A DNA stretch of 64,000 nt, from positions 24,053-88,052 of the forward strand of contig DAISIT010000005.1 in the NCBI GenBank assembly GCA_036821845.1, written 5' to 3'. The notes under the pieces are model-generated. The model was not told where the DNA came from. It did not search any database and worked only from the letters and a program-made list of their open reading frames with translations. Below are positions 33,271-42,092 of the stretch, one piece after another. The translations under genes were made by a program, and so were the position numbers. Every line of letters starts with the position of its first letter. Positions within the stretch are counted from its first letter, which is position 1. The DNA comes from JAEUMD01 sp937950105 (GTDB lineage Bacteria; Pseudomonadota; Alphaproteobacteria; Rhizobiales; Hyphomicrobiaceae).

Positions 33271-33978
33271 TTACCTTCGGGCGATGCGGAGCCCGCGATC
33301 GAACAGCGGGACGTCCCGGCGCTTGAAGAACGGCACCAGCACGGCTCCGGCGACCAGTCCGCCGATGTGCGCCCACCAGGCGACGGCTCCCGGCTCCTGC
33401 GCCGATTGAGGCATCAGCACCATGACGATCTGCGTGACGATCCACAGCCCGAGCACGATCGCCGCGCTGATCTGCATCGGGAATACCTTGAACACGAGCA
33501 CCCATACGCGAACTCGGGGATGCAACATGAGGTAGGCGGAAATGACGCCGGCGACGGCGCCACTGGCGCCGATCAGCGGCACCTCGGAGCCTGGTGCGAT
33601 CACCGCATGGGCGAGTCCGGCAAGCAGGCCGCAGAGCAGATAGAAGACGAGGTAGCGGGCGTGGCCCATGGCGTCCTCGACGTTGTCGCCGAACACCCAC
33701 AGGAACAGCATGTTGCCGCCGATGTGGATGATGTCGCCATGGAAGAACATGTAGGTCAGCAGCGTCAGCCGTTCCGGGATCTGCACGCTCTGCGGAAAGC
33801 CGCCCGCCGAGAAGCCGAACAGCTCTCCCGGGATCACGGCAAAGCTCGCCACGACGTGGTCCGTGCTGCCGGCGAGCGACAGCAGGAAGACGACGACGTT
33901 GGCGACTATGAGGCTGACGTTGACGTACTGGTATTTGATCCGCTTCAGCGGATTGTCGTCTTGCAGCGGCACGAACAC
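33271..33978 (-). CDS. Rhomboid family intramembrane serine protease
   Basis: A 235-residue inner-membrane protease with six predicted helices. The catalytic serine is in IGASGAVAGV, the catalytic histidine in WWAHIGGLVAGA, and the helix-2 HGDIIHIGGNMLFLWVFG carries the conserved His and Asn. The N-terminus FVPLQDDNPLKR is typical of the alphaproteobacterial group. A GTG at 33976-33978 lies 11 bases after GGAGG; the GTG three codons earlier is too close to that site. Substrates are unknown. Confidence 0.9.
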   Translation of the reverse strand: MFVPLQDDNPLKRIKYQYVNVSLIVANVVVFLLSLAGSTDHVVASFAVIPGELFGFSAGGFPQSVQIPERLTLLTYMFFHGDIIHIGGNMLFLWVFGDNVEDAMGHARYLVFYLLCGLLAGLAHAVIAPGSEVPLIGASGAVAGVISAYLMLHPRVRVWVLVFKVFPMQISAAIVLGLWIVTQIVMVLMPQSAQEPGAVAWWAHIGGLVAGAVLVPFFKRRDVPLFDRGLRIARR

Positions 33979-34088
33979 GGGGCGCACGTCCTCCGGTACA
34001 GGGATAGCGTTGCCCGCGTCGCAGGCGCGACCGCAACCCTATCATGACACCGGCGGCCTCCGGCAACAGTCAGTCAGCAGCTCAGCGC

Positions 34089-34670
34089 TCAGCGGTTCTG
34101 GCCCGGCACCCAGAGAACGTCGCCACGGCCCCGGTCGTTGACGTAGCGGCCGGCGACGAACAGGAAGTCCGACAGACGGTTGACGAACTGCAGCGCCGGC
34201 TCGCTGACCGGCTCGGACGAATCGGCGGCCAGCTCCGAGATCAACCGTTCGGCTCGGCGCGTCACCGTGCGGGCGATGTGCAGGTGCGCCGCCGCCGGCG
34301 TGCCGCCCGGCAGCACGAACGAGCGCAGCGGCTCCAGCTCGGCATTGAGTTCGTCGATCTCGGCCTCGAGGCGCGTCACCTGCGCCGCGGCGATGCGCAG
34401 CGGCTCGTACGGCAGCGTCTCGCCGCGATCCGGCACGCACAGATCGGCGCCGAGGTCGAACATGTCGTTCTGGATCCTGAGCAGCATCTGGTCGACGCGC
34501 GCGAAGTCCGCCGGGATATGCAGGCGGGCGACGCCGATGGTGGCATTGGCCTCGTCGACGGTGCCATAGGCGGCGATGCGCAAGGCGTGCTTGGCGACGC
34601 GCTCGCCGGTTCCGAGCCCGGTCGTACCCTTGTCACCTGTGCGCGTGTAAATCTTGTTCAGCTTGACCAT
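34089..34670 (-). CDS. PduO-type cob(I)yrinic acid a,c-diamide adenosyltransferase
   Basis: Transfers the adenosyl group of ATP to cob(I)alamin to make adenosylcobalamin. The 193-residue protein starts KIYTRTGDKGTTGLGTGERV, the ATP-binding N-terminal signature, has GTVDEANATIG, and later RRAERL and ALQFVNRLSDFLFVAGR, all PduO family marks. No cobalamin riboswitch was seen upstream. It lies ten bases after the small HIG1-like gene and is probably co-transcribed with it. Confidence 0.95.
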   Translation of the reverse strand: MVKLNKIYTRTGDKGTTGLGTGERVAKHALRIAAYGTVDEANATIGVARLHIPADFARVDQMLLRIQNDMFDLGADLCVPDRGETLPYEPLRIAAAQVTRLEAEIDELNAELEPLRSFVLPGGTPAAAHLHIARTVTRRAERLISELAADSSEPVSEPALQFVNRLSDFLFVAGRYVNDRGRGDVLWVPGQNR

Positions 34671-34680
34671 GGGACGAGGC

Positions 34681-34872
34681 TCACCGCTTCAGGACCAGCA
34701 GATAGACGATGATGAGTACAATGGCGAGCAACTGCAGGCCGACACGCCAGCGCATGAGCTTCTGGCTGAGATTGGCGCTGCGATTGCGCGACAGGTTCCA
34801 CAAACCCATGACGAGCACCGCGAGCACGGCGAACACCGCGATCGTAGACAGATAATAGAGGCCGACATCCAT
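34681..34872 (-). CDS. Small twin-transmembrane HIG1-domain-like protein
   Basis: A 63-residue protein with two membrane helices: LSTIAVFAVLAVLVMGLWNL and GLQLLAIVLIIVYLLVL. They are joined by a basic loop containing SNRSANLSQKLMRWRV-like sequence, in which the LMRWRV(G/F) pattern is that of bacterial HIG1 proteins. These are small inner-membrane proteins related to respiratory supercomplex factors. It precedes the adenosyltransferase gene, an order seen in this bacterial order. The ATG at 34870-34872 gives the expected length. Confidence 0.8.
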   Translation of the reverse strand: MDVGLYYLSTIAVFAVLAVLVMGLWNLSRNRSANLSQKLMRWRVGLQLLAIVLIIVYLLVLKR

Positions 34873-35086
34873 GGTGTCGCAATTCCTTCGGTGACGTGAG
34901 ATGCGCGCGGCGATCGGGGCAGAGACAGCCGGAACCCGGACGTCCAAAGCTGAAACCGGAGCGGGTGCTGAACTTACATATCGTGCACGGCAATCGCGAG
35001 GTGGCAGGCGCCCGTGGACAGCGGTCGTTCGCCGCAGGAGCACCCGGCGCCGTTAAGGCTGCTCCCCTAACGAAGTTTAACGTGCC

Positions 35087-36757
35087 ATGGACCAGATTTG
35101 CCGTAATTTCCGCGAATCAGTGTCTTGTGCAGACGTGGCGCGGGAATGCCCCGGCCGCGATCGGCGGCGTGAACGAGGATTTTCAGGATTGGGCCGGCGA
35201 GCGGCAGTTGCGAAACGTCCAGCCGGGCACGACAGCGCGCGGTCGTCGGGCCGCGCCGCCGGCGTGTCGCTGGCGCTCGCGGTCGCCCTGGCCGGCTCGG
35301 TGTCGCTGGCGCCCGTTGCGGTGCTCGCTCAAGAGCGTGAACCCGACGCCATCCGCCGCAAGCTCGAGGCCCAGCAGCAGGAGCTGCTGTCGAAGAAGGA
35401 TCGCGAGAATGCCCTCTCGAAGGATGTCACCGACATCGATGCCGAGCGCGAGCGCATCAACGCGCGGCTGCTCGAAACGGCGGCGCTGATCCAGAAGAGC
35501 GAAAGCAAGCTGACCGGCATCGAGGCGCGGCTCGGCGAACTCGAGGCGCAGGAAAAGCTCGTGCGCGGCTCGCTCGACACCCGCCACGGTCAGATTTCCA
35601 AGCTGCTCGGCGCGCTGCAGCGCATGGGCCGCAATCCGCCGCCCGTGATGATCACGCAACGCTCCGACGCGCTGGAGATAGTGCGCAGCGCCATGCTGCT
35701 CGCCGCCGCCTTCCCCGAGCTGCGCGGCCAGGCGCTGCAGCTGTCGACGCGGCTGCAGGAGCTGGTGCGGGTGATGGACGACATCCGCAACGAGAGCCAG
35801 CGCCTCAAGGCCGAGACCGATCGTCTCGCCGATGCGCAGACCAAGCTCGCCGGGCTGATGGAAGAGCGCAAGCAGTCGCTCGCCCAGCGCAAGGCGGAGC
35901 TGGCCGATGTCCGCCGCGCCACCGCCGACATCTCGAAGAGCGTCAACGACCTGAACGAACTCATCGCCCGCGTTGATCTGGCGGTGAACCAGAACACCGG
36001 GCTCGGTGCCTACGACAAGGAGGCGCGCGCCGCCGAAGCCGCCGAAGTTGCAGCAGCGACACCGGCCGCCAGCGGTCCGGCGCCGGCCTCGCCACCCGCA
36101 GCGGCAGCAACGCCGAGCGGGCCGATCGTCGTCACGCCCGAATCCGTCGGCGGACAACCAGGTGTGGCGCCGCCATCGGATGCTGCCCGGCCGCCCGCCC
36201 CGCCGACCAAGGTCGCCGCCATCACTGTGCCGAAACCCGGCGAGATCGTGGAGCTGAGGCCCGGCAGCGGCATGCGCGCCGACACCGGCCGCATCAAGCC
36301 CGCCATCCCGTTCCATCAGGCGCGCGGAAAGCTGCCGCTGCCGGCCAGCGGCCAGCGCGTCCTCAATTTCGGCGAGAAGACAAAATATGGCCATCCCTCG
36401 AAGGGCGTGGTGATCGAGACACGCTCCGGCGCCCAGATCACCGCCCCGTGCGACGGCTGGGTGATTTATGCGGGCGAATTCCGCAGCTTCGGTCAACTCT
36501 TGATAATCAATGCGGGCGGCGGCTATCTTCTTCTATTGGCTGGCCTGTCACGTATCGACGTCGAGCCTGGACAATTCGTGCTGGCGGCGGAGCCCGTCGG
36601 CACCATGAGCGGCGCGACGACTCCAGGAGGCGGTCTCCTTCGCGAGACCAAGAGTGAAACCAACACTCCCGTTCTTTACGTAGAGCTGCGCAAGGACGGA
36701 CGTCCCATCGACCCGAGCCCGTGGTGGGCCAGCGGTCCTGAGAAGGTGCAAGAATGA
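35087..36757 (+). CDS. envC: EnvC-like murein hydrolase activator (degenerate LytM/M23 domain)
   Basis: A protein of up to 556 residues. A hydrophobic export segment (VSLALAVALAGSVSLAPVAVLA) lies at about 60-82. A long coiled coil rich in Leu, Glu, Arg and Gln follows to about 300, then a Pro/Ala linker and a C-terminal LytM fold. Zinc ligands are lost: the HxH site reads LLLL in GGYLLLLAGL, so it should activate amidases rather than cut peptidoglycan. The stop overlaps ctpA. The start is uncertain; 35087 is the first ATG but leaves a long pre-signal stretch. Confidence 0.88.
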   Translation: MDQICRNFRESVSCADVARECPGRDRRRERGFSGLGRRAAVAKRPAGHDSARSSGRAAGVSLALAVALAGSVSLAPVAVLAQEREPDAIRRKLEAQQQELLSKKDRENALSKDVTDIDAERERINARLLETAALIQKSESKLTGIEARLGELEAQEKLVRGSLDTRHGQISKLLGALQRMGRNPPPVMITQRSDALEIVRSAMLLAAAFPELRGQALQLSTRLQELVRVMDDIRNESQRLKAETDRLADAQTKLAGLMEERKQSLAQRKAELADVRRATADISKSVNDLNELIARVDLAVNQNTGLGAYDKEARAAEAAEVAAATPAASGPAPASPPAAAATPSGPIVVTPESVGGQPGVAPPSDAARPPAPPTKVAAITVPKPGEIVELRPGSGMRADTGRIKPAIPFHQARGKLPLPASGQRVLNFGEKTKYGHPSKGVVIETRSGAQITAPCDGWVIYAGEFRSFGQLLIINAGGGYLLLLAGLSRIDVEPGQFVLAAEPVGTMSGATTPGGGLLRETKSETNTPVLYVELRKDGRPIDPSPWWASGPEKVQE

Positions 36758-38112
36758 TGCGCAAGACCGACTTCGCATTCTGGACATTCCTGCTGATGAC
36801 CGGCATGGCCGGCGTCGCCACCGTCGCCAGCATCACCCAGACGCACTCGGCGACGTCGGCGAACTCCGACCTCTATCGTCAGCTGGACCTGTTCGGCGAC
36901 GTGCTGGAGCGCGTGCGCTCCGATTACGTCGAGAAACCCGACGACACGCAGCTCATCGAGAGCGCCATCAACGGCATGCTGACGTCGCTCGACCCGCATT
37001 CCGCTTACCTCAGCCCGAAGCACTTCCGCGACATGCAGGTGCAGACACGCGGCGAGTTCGGCGGTCTCGGCATCGAGGTGACGATGGAGAACGGCGTCGT
37101 CAAGGTGGTGTCGCCGATCGACGACACGCCGGCCGCCAAGGCCGGCCTGCAGGCGAACGACCTCATCACACATCTCGACAACGAGCAGATCGTCGGCCTG
37201 ACGCTCGAGCAGGCGGTCGAGAAGATGCGCGGGCCCGTCAACACGCCGATCACGCTGACCGTCGTGCGCAAGGGCACCGAGGATCCGTTCGACGTGAAGG
37301 TCACGCGCGACATCATTCGCATCAACGCCGTCAAGGCGCGCCGCGAGGGTGACGTCGCCTATGTCAAGGTGACGACCTTCAACGAGCAGACGCACACCAA
37401 CACGGTGAAGGCGATCGAGAACCTCGAGAAGGAGATCGGTGGCGACCTCAAGGGCTACATCATCGACCTGCGCAACAACCCGGGCGGCCTGCTCGATCAG
37501 GCGATCTCGGTGTCGGACGACTTCCTCGAGCGCGGCGCCATCGTTCTGACGAAGGGCCGCAACAACGAGGAAACCCAGCGCAGCCAGGCCCGCCCGGGTG
37601 ACGTCGCCAAGGGCAAGAAGGTCGTCGTGCTCATCAACGGCGGCTCGGCCTCGGCGTCTGAAATCGTCGCCGGCGCCCTGCAGGACCACAAGCGCGCCAC
37701 CGTCATCGGCACGCGCTCGTTCGGCAAGGGCTCGGTGCAGACCATCATCCCGTTGAACGCCAACGGCGCCATCCGCCTGACGACGGCACGCTACTACACG
37801 CCGTCGAACCGCTCGATCCAGGCCAAGGGCATCGATCCCGACATCATCGTCGAGCAGGAGCTGCCGGAGGAGATGAAGGCGAAGGCGGCGCAGACCAAGG
37901 TGCGCGGCGAGTCGAGCCTGCGCGGCCACCTGAAGAACGACAAGGAGCAGGAGGACAAGTCCGGCTCGTCGGCCTACGTGCCGAAGGAGCCCGAGAAGGA
38001 CACCCAGCTCCAGTACGCGCTGAACTTCCTGCGCGGCAAGATCGCCGCGGCCCCGGTCGAGGCGACCAAGAGCCCCGAGCCGACGCCCGCGCCGGAGAAG
38101 AAGGCGAACTGA
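36754..38112 (+). CDS. ctpA: C-terminal processing protease (S41 family)
   Basis: A 452-residue periplasmic serine protease. An N-terminal signal/anchor (residues 8-27) precedes a helical region, a PDZ domain (about 95-180) and the S41 catalytic domain. There RNNPGGLLDQA is followed by the nucleophile S300 in NGGSASASEIVAG and K325 in SFGKGSVQT. Such proteases trim or regulate cell-wall hydrolases and membrane proteins. ATGA overlap with envC indicates coupling and a shared role in wall remodelling. A terminator follows. Confidence 0.96.
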   Translation: MMRKTDFAFWTFLLMTGMAGVATVASITQTHSATSANSDLYRQLDLFGDVLERVRSDYVEKPDDTQLIESAINGMLTSLDPHSAYLSPKHFRDMQVQTRGEFGGLGIEVTMENGVVKVVSPIDDTPAAKAGLQANDLITHLDNEQIVGLTLEQAVEKMRGPVNTPITLTVVRKGTEDPFDVKVTRDIIRINAVKARREGDVAYVKVTTFNEQTHTNTVKAIENLEKEIGGDLKGYIIDLRNNPGGLLDQAISVSDDFLERGAIVLTKGRNNEETQRSQARPGDVAKGKKVVVLINGGSASASEIVAGALQDHKRATVIGTRSFGKGSVQTIIPLNANGAIRLTTARYYTPSNRSIQAKGIDPDIIVEQELPEEMKAKAAQTKVRGESSLRGHLKNDKEQEDKSGSSAYVPKEPEKDTQLQYALNFLRGKIAAAPVEATKSPEPTPAPEKKAN

Positions 38113-38141
38113 AGCCTTCGTCACTGCTTCCGATCGAAACG

Positions 38142-38173
38142 AAAAGGGCGTCTCCCGCGAGGCGCCCTTTTTC
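38142..38173 (+). terminator. Rho-independent terminator of envC-ctpA
   Basis: Stem AAAAGGGCG/CGCCCTTTT (38142-38150 with about 38163-38171) followed by further T residues, 30 bases after the ctpA stop. Confidence 0.85.
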
Positions 38174-38224
38174 ATGTCGTCCGCTTCCGTTATGAAGCGG
38201 CGGAAGCGAGCCGAGGAGCGCACC

Positions 38225-38737
38225 ATGAGCAAGATCGACGTCAGCAAGCTCGAATACCGGCCGTGCGTCGGCATCATGGTTCTGAATCGCGACGGCCTGA
38301 TCTGGCTCGGGCAGCGCTCCGACGCCAAGCAGCACATCGTCGAAGGCCCGGGCACGTGGTGGCAGATGCCGCAGGGCGGCATCGACAAGGGTGAGGACCC
38401 CGCCGCCGCCGCGCGCCGCGAGCTTTACGAGGAGACGCGCATCCGCTCCATCGAGATCGTGGCCGAGCATCCCGACTGGCTCTACTACGACCTGCCGAAG
38501 GAACTGCTCGGCAAGAAGTGGGGCGGACGCTATCGCGGGCAGAAGCAGAAGTGGTTCGCGGTGCGCTTTCTCGGCGACGACAGCGAGATCGACATCTCGC
38601 CACCCGACCACGAAATCGAGTTCGACGCCTGGCGGTGGGCGAAGCGATCCGAGCTGATGGACCTCGTGGTGCCGTTCAAGGCGGAGGTTTATCGCGAGGT
38701 TCTCGCCGGCCTCGGCCCGCTCGCCGCCGATCTGTGA
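38225..38737 (+). CDS. rppH: RNA pyrophosphohydrolase (Nudix)
   Basis: Removes pyrophosphate from mRNA 5' ends, or hydrolyses dinucleoside polyphosphates, in the cytoplasm. The 170-residue protein has YRPCVGIMVLNRDG at the N-terminus, WWQMPQGGIDKGED, and the Nudix box GGIDKGEDPAAAARRELYEE, complete with its catalytic glutamates. YDLP and KWFAVRF are RppH-type. The ATG at 38225 has GAGGAG upstream; the frame begins earlier at 38174 inside the terminator region. Position after ctpA is conserved in the order. Confidence 0.94.
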   Translation: MSKIDVSKLEYRPCVGIMVLNRDGLIWLGQRSDAKQHIVEGPGTWWQMPQGGIDKGEDPAAAARRELYEETRIRSIEIVAEHPDWLYYDLPKELLGKKWGGRYRGQKQKWFAVRFLGDDSEIDISPPDHEIEFDAWRWAKRSELMDLVVPFKAEVYREVLAGLGPLAADL

Positions 38738-39058
38738 GTTCCGCCACTACTGCGAGCAGCAGAAGCCGGTCGGCCCCGTCGCGCATGCGACAAACTGCGC
38801 CCTTAGGATGTCTTGCGCCGACAATTCATGTCCTCGCGATGCTCGGATTATCATAGCGTGAGCGCTGCCTGCGGCTCGCTGCGATTATGCTCAGTCTTAT
38901 GATCGGCCGCAGGCCGATGTTTACCTGTTAACCCGGCTTTGCTTCGGCGAAGCTGCTCGTTCCGGTATTTTTTTCGCAGCGGGGATCGTCGCACAGACGC
39001 TCTCTTTCAACGCGGCCGCTCGAACGCGCAGCGGCACTCATCCCGGAGCATCTGAAGC
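38738..39058. other. Intergenic region with lower GC, no gene seen
   Basis: About 320 bases, richer in A and T than the surroundings. Two small hairpins are visible: ATCGGCC-GCA-GGCCGAT near 38900 and GCTTCG-G-CGAAGC near 38945. It probably carries the promoter and leader of the secreted repeat protein gene; no consensus promoter was picked. Confidence 0.5.
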
Positions 39059-39811
39059 ATGAAGTTGCGTAAGCTCGCTGCGCCCGCCGTGGCGCTCGCC
39101 TCGCTGACGGCGTTCGCCGCGTCCGCCAGCGCTTTCGGCCATGGCTGCGGCGGCCATGCCGTCTCCTGCTACGAGAAGGTTCGCACGCCGTCCGTGTATC
39201 GCAGCGTCTCGACCCCGGTCGTCGTCCGCCCCGCGTACCGCGAGGTCCTGCAAACCCCGGCCGTCTACGGCACGCGCAACGAGCGCGTCACGGTGGCACC
39301 CTCGCAGACATATCGCGTGCGCGAACCGGCGATCTACGGCACGCATGTGCGCAAGGTGATGGTCGAGCCCGCGCGCGTTCATTACGAGAAGGTGCCGGCG
39401 GTCGTGCAGACGGTGCGCGAGCGCGTTGTCGTTGCGCAAGGCGGCTACCGCTGGGAGCACCGCCGCGGCCTGTTCGGTCGCGAGCGCATGTGCAAGGTCC
39501 GCACCCCTGCGGTCACCCGGCTCGTCGAGCGCCAGGTCGTCGCCGCACCGGCCCGCCGCGTCGCGGTCGTCTCGCCCGCCGTCTATCGCCACGTCGCCGA
39601 ACGTGTACTCGTCCGCGAGGGCCGCTCGCGTCTGGTGCATCAGCCGGCCATCACCACCATCGTGCAGCGGCCGGTGATGCTGCGCGCGCCGGAGCGTCAC
39701 ATCATCGAGCATCCGCCGGTGGTCGGCGTCGAGCGCCGCAGCGTGCTGGTGCGCGAGGGTGGTTATGCGTGGCGCCGCTCGGAAGGCCACGGACTGTTCC
39801 ATCACCGCTGA
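39059..39811 (+). CDS. Secreted Val/Arg-rich repeat protein
   Basis: A 250-residue protein with a signal peptide (residues 1-25, ending ASA). The mature part has loose repeats centred on TPAVY or EPAIY followed by Arg/Glu/Val segments: TPSVYRSV, TPAVYGTR, EPAIYGTH, SPAVYRHV. This suggests a beta-rich periplasmic or surface protein. Cysteines are few. I do not recognise a named family. The ATG has GGAG upstream. It appears monocistronic, with a hairpin downstream. Confidence 0.7.
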   Translation: MKLRKLAAPAVALASLTAFAASASAFGHGCGGHAVSCYEKVRTPSVYRSVSTPVVVRPAYREVLQTPAVYGTRNERVTVAPSQTYRVREPAIYGTHVRKVMVEPARVHYEKVPAVVQTVRERVVVAQGGYRWEHRRGLFGRERMCKVRTPAVTRLVERQVVAAPARRVAVVSPAVYRHVAERVLVREGRSRLVHQPAITTIVQRPVMLRAPERHIIEHPPVVGVERRSVLVREGGYAWRRSEGHGLFHHR

Positions 39812-39884
39812 TCGGCACCTTTGTCAGCGCGCGTTGCTGGTCGTGGCTGACAAGCAGGTCGCGGCCGGGTAGCATCGAACTCCT

Positions 39885-39916
39885 GACGGGGCACCTGCAG
39901 TTGCGGGTGCCCCGTC
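39885..39916 (+). terminator. Hairpin after the secreted repeat protein gene
   Basis: An 11-bp perfect stem GACGGGGCACC/GGTGCCCCGTC (39885-39895 with 39906-39916), 73 bases after the stop. No uridine tract follows, so termination is only probable. Confidence 0.5.
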
Positions 39917-40064
39917 GGCTGTCGGGACGCACGATGCCGACGCGCGGAACGGGCATGGCCTCGCTTTGGCCGGGTTTGTCTGGTTCGCCTCGCAGTCGGG
40001 TGGGAGTGCGCGTCCGCAGCCGGGATGGCCGGCGGGCGCCAGAGCGAGACGGGGCGGTGCCACG

Positions 40065-40928
40065 ATGCGCAATACCGTGGCGGTGATGAACACCAAGGGC
40101 GGCGTCGGCAAGTCGACGCTGGTAATGGCACTGGCCGAGACCCTGTCGGCCTGCCACGGCAAGTCCGTGCTGGTCATCGACAGTGACGCGCAGGCCAGCG
40201 TGTCGAGCATGCTGATGTCGGTCGCCAGCCTGCACAAGCTGCAGACCGACAGCGCTACGCTGGTCGATTACCTGGTCGCGAGCGTACTGCAGGAAGGCAC
40301 ACCGGCCTGGACCGATTATGTCGTCCGCGACGTATCGGACGTCGACGACGCGCGCAGCATTTTCGTCATTCCGAGCGACATGCAACTGACGCTGTTCGAG
40401 CGTGAGGTTTCGCGCGAGAGCCAGCATGCGCGGTTGCGCCACGTGGTGCGGGCATTGCTCGCCGAGGTTCGTAACGTCTTCGATGTGGTGCTGATCGATT
40501 GTCCGCCGGGCCTCTCGGTGCTCACCGAGGCGTGGCTGCGCGAGGCTGATTTCCATCTGTCGCCGACCAAACCGGACTACGTTTCGCTGTGCGGCCTCGA
40601 GATATTCCGCCGCTTCAAGTCGCTCAATCCGGAAATGGGCTTCGCTGCCAACATCGGCGTGCTGATCAACATGAAGGACCTGCATGCGCCGGCCGACGCC
40701 GAGTACGAGGCGTGGCTGAAAGCCAACCCGGACAACAACTGCTTCGTGCAGGCGCTGCCGTTCCTGAGACCGTTGCAGGATGCGGCGCGCTTCACGCCGC
40801 CGGATCGCTCCTACATGGCCAAATATCCGGGGCTGGTCGGACAATCGATCCGCGCGGTATCGTCGGAGCTGCTCGAGCGGCTGGCGAAGGCGGCCGACCG
40901 GCCGGCAGCGGTCGCCGCGACCGGCTGA
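40065..40928 (+). CDS. Solitary ParA/MinD-type ATPase
   Basis: A 287-residue ParA-superfamily ATPase. The deviant Walker A is NTKGGVGKST at residues 9-18, Walker A' is VLVIDSDAQAS, and Walker B is FDVVLIDCPPGL. No parB gene or parS-like cluster lies nearby, so it is an orphan ParA rather than the chromosomal partition pair, and may position another cargo. The ATG at 40065 places the Walker motif at the usual distance; the frame upstream is not family sequence. A tRNA-Gly gene on the other strand follows. Confidence 0.88.
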   Translation: MRNTVAVMNTKGGVGKSTLVMALAETLSACHGKSVLVIDSDAQASVSSMLMSVASLHKLQTDSATLVDYLVASVLQEGTPAWTDYVVRDVSDVDDARSIFVIPSDMQLTLFEREVSRESQHARLRHVVRALLAEVRNVFDVVLIDCPPGLSVLTEAWLREADFHLSPTKPDYVSLCGLEIFRRFKSLNPEMGFAANIGVLINMKDLHAPADAEYEAWLKANPDNNCFVQALPFLRPLQDAARFTPPDRSYMAKYPGLVGQSIRAVSSELLERLAKAADRPAAVAATG

Positions 40929-41023
40929 GGCGCAAGATGACACGACCGTCCGACGCCCGGCGAACCGGGCGGGACAGAAGTCGTGTCGCGTTATCGGAAG
41001 AAACCGGCTTTGCGCCGGACCGA

Positions 41024-41098
<75 letters not shown>

Positions 41099-41144
41099 AT
41101 TCCAAAAGGGTAAATCCGTGGCGCCCGGTGGGCGACGGCCCCGT

Positions 41145-41173
41145 CTTATGGCGCAACTCGTTTTCGATTGCAA
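41145..41173 (-). promoter_or_regulatory. Candidate promoter of tRNA-Gly
   Basis: On the minus strand, TTGCAA (41173-41168), a 17-base spacer and CATAAG (41150-41145), 46 bases before the tRNA 5' end. Both elements are partial sigma70 matches. Confidence 0.4.
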
Positions 41174-41349
41174 GCGCCTTCGTGTCGGCATTTGGCGACG
41201 CAGCCGCAAGGCTTCTCCGCGGTTCGGGTGACGTTCTACGGCCGTTGCGCGCCCCGCCGCTGGCGCGTTACAGCCGGATGGGAAACGCCCCGAAAGCGGC
41301 TCCGTCGGAGCGACCGGGGATCTGGGGTGACCGAGCGGATCGGAACAGC

Positions 41350-41910
41350 ATGATCGACCAGTCAGCCGTCGGAGAGGCTATCGAGCAGGGTCAGGGGAGC
41401 GACGCCGCCATGGCGGCCGAGGCCCGCGCCCGGTTGTTCGCGCGCCTTGCGGAACTCGGCATCGCCACGCGAACGGTCGAGCATGCCCCGGTGTTCACCG
41501 TCGCTGAAAGCCACGAACTGGAGCGCACCATTCCGGGCGGGCACACCAAGAACCTGTTCCTCAAGGACAGCAAAGGCGTGCTGTTCCTGGTGGTCGCGGA
41601 AAGCGACACGCGCGTCGATCTCAAGGCGCTGGCGCAGCGGCTTGGCGCCGGCCGCTTCAGCTTCGGCAAGCCGCCGTTGCTGCTCGAGGTGCTCGGCGTC
41701 ACCCCGGGCTCGGTCGATGCCTTCGCGATCATGAACGATACGGACGGCATTGTGACCGTGGTCATCGACGCGCGCCTGCTGCGCCACGACAGCGTGAACG
41801 GTCATCCGATGACCAACACGGCGACGACCAACATTGCACGCGACGACCTTTTGCGGTTCATTCGCGCCACCGGACACGAGCCGCGCATTGCCGATCTCGA
41901 AGGCGCCTGA
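41350..41910 (+). CDS. ProX/YbaK-type aminoacyl-tRNA deacylase
   Basis: A 186-residue free-standing editing domain that hydrolyses mischarged tRNAPro (Ala-tRNAPro for ProX) in the cytoplasm. The family core is visible: EHAPVFTVAESHELERTIPG, then HTKNLFLKDSKGVLFLVV and a late NGHPMTNTATTNI segment. The ATG at 41350 is taken as the start; the frame stays open upstream through the tRNA gene but only on the opposite strand. Substrate assignment rests on family knowledge. Confidence 0.9.
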   Translation: MIDQSAVGEAIEQGQGSDAAMAAEARARLFARLAELGIATRTVEHAPVFTVAESHELERTIPGGHTKNLFLKDSKGVLFLVVAESDTRVDLKALAQRLGAGRFSFGKPPLLLEVLGVTPGSVDAFAIMNDTDGIVTVVIDARLLRHDSVNGHPMTNTATTNIARDDLLRFIRATGHEPRIADLEGA

Positions 41911-42092
41911 ACGGCGCCGGCCAGTGTGCGCCGCGCCCCGATCGTCGCGCGTCCTTCCACGCGCGACGTGAATCGGTGGCGCAACAGGGAGATTGATCCG
42001 CCCGCCGACAACCCGCCGCAGCAGACCGGCCTTGCCGCTGCCGTGGCCCCGCATCACATGAGCCCCGAGGGGCCCGAGGAGGATACGTCAAG

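Noticed and set aside
32915..33409. Plus-strand frame of 164 codons between etfB and the rhomboid gene
   Set aside because: Its second half is antisense to the rhomboid catalytic domain, and it has no ribosome site or family signature.
34671..34872. Cobalamin riboswitch upstream of the adenosyltransferase gene
   Set aside because: No B12-box-like element was seen, and the upstream sequence is a small membrane protein gene.
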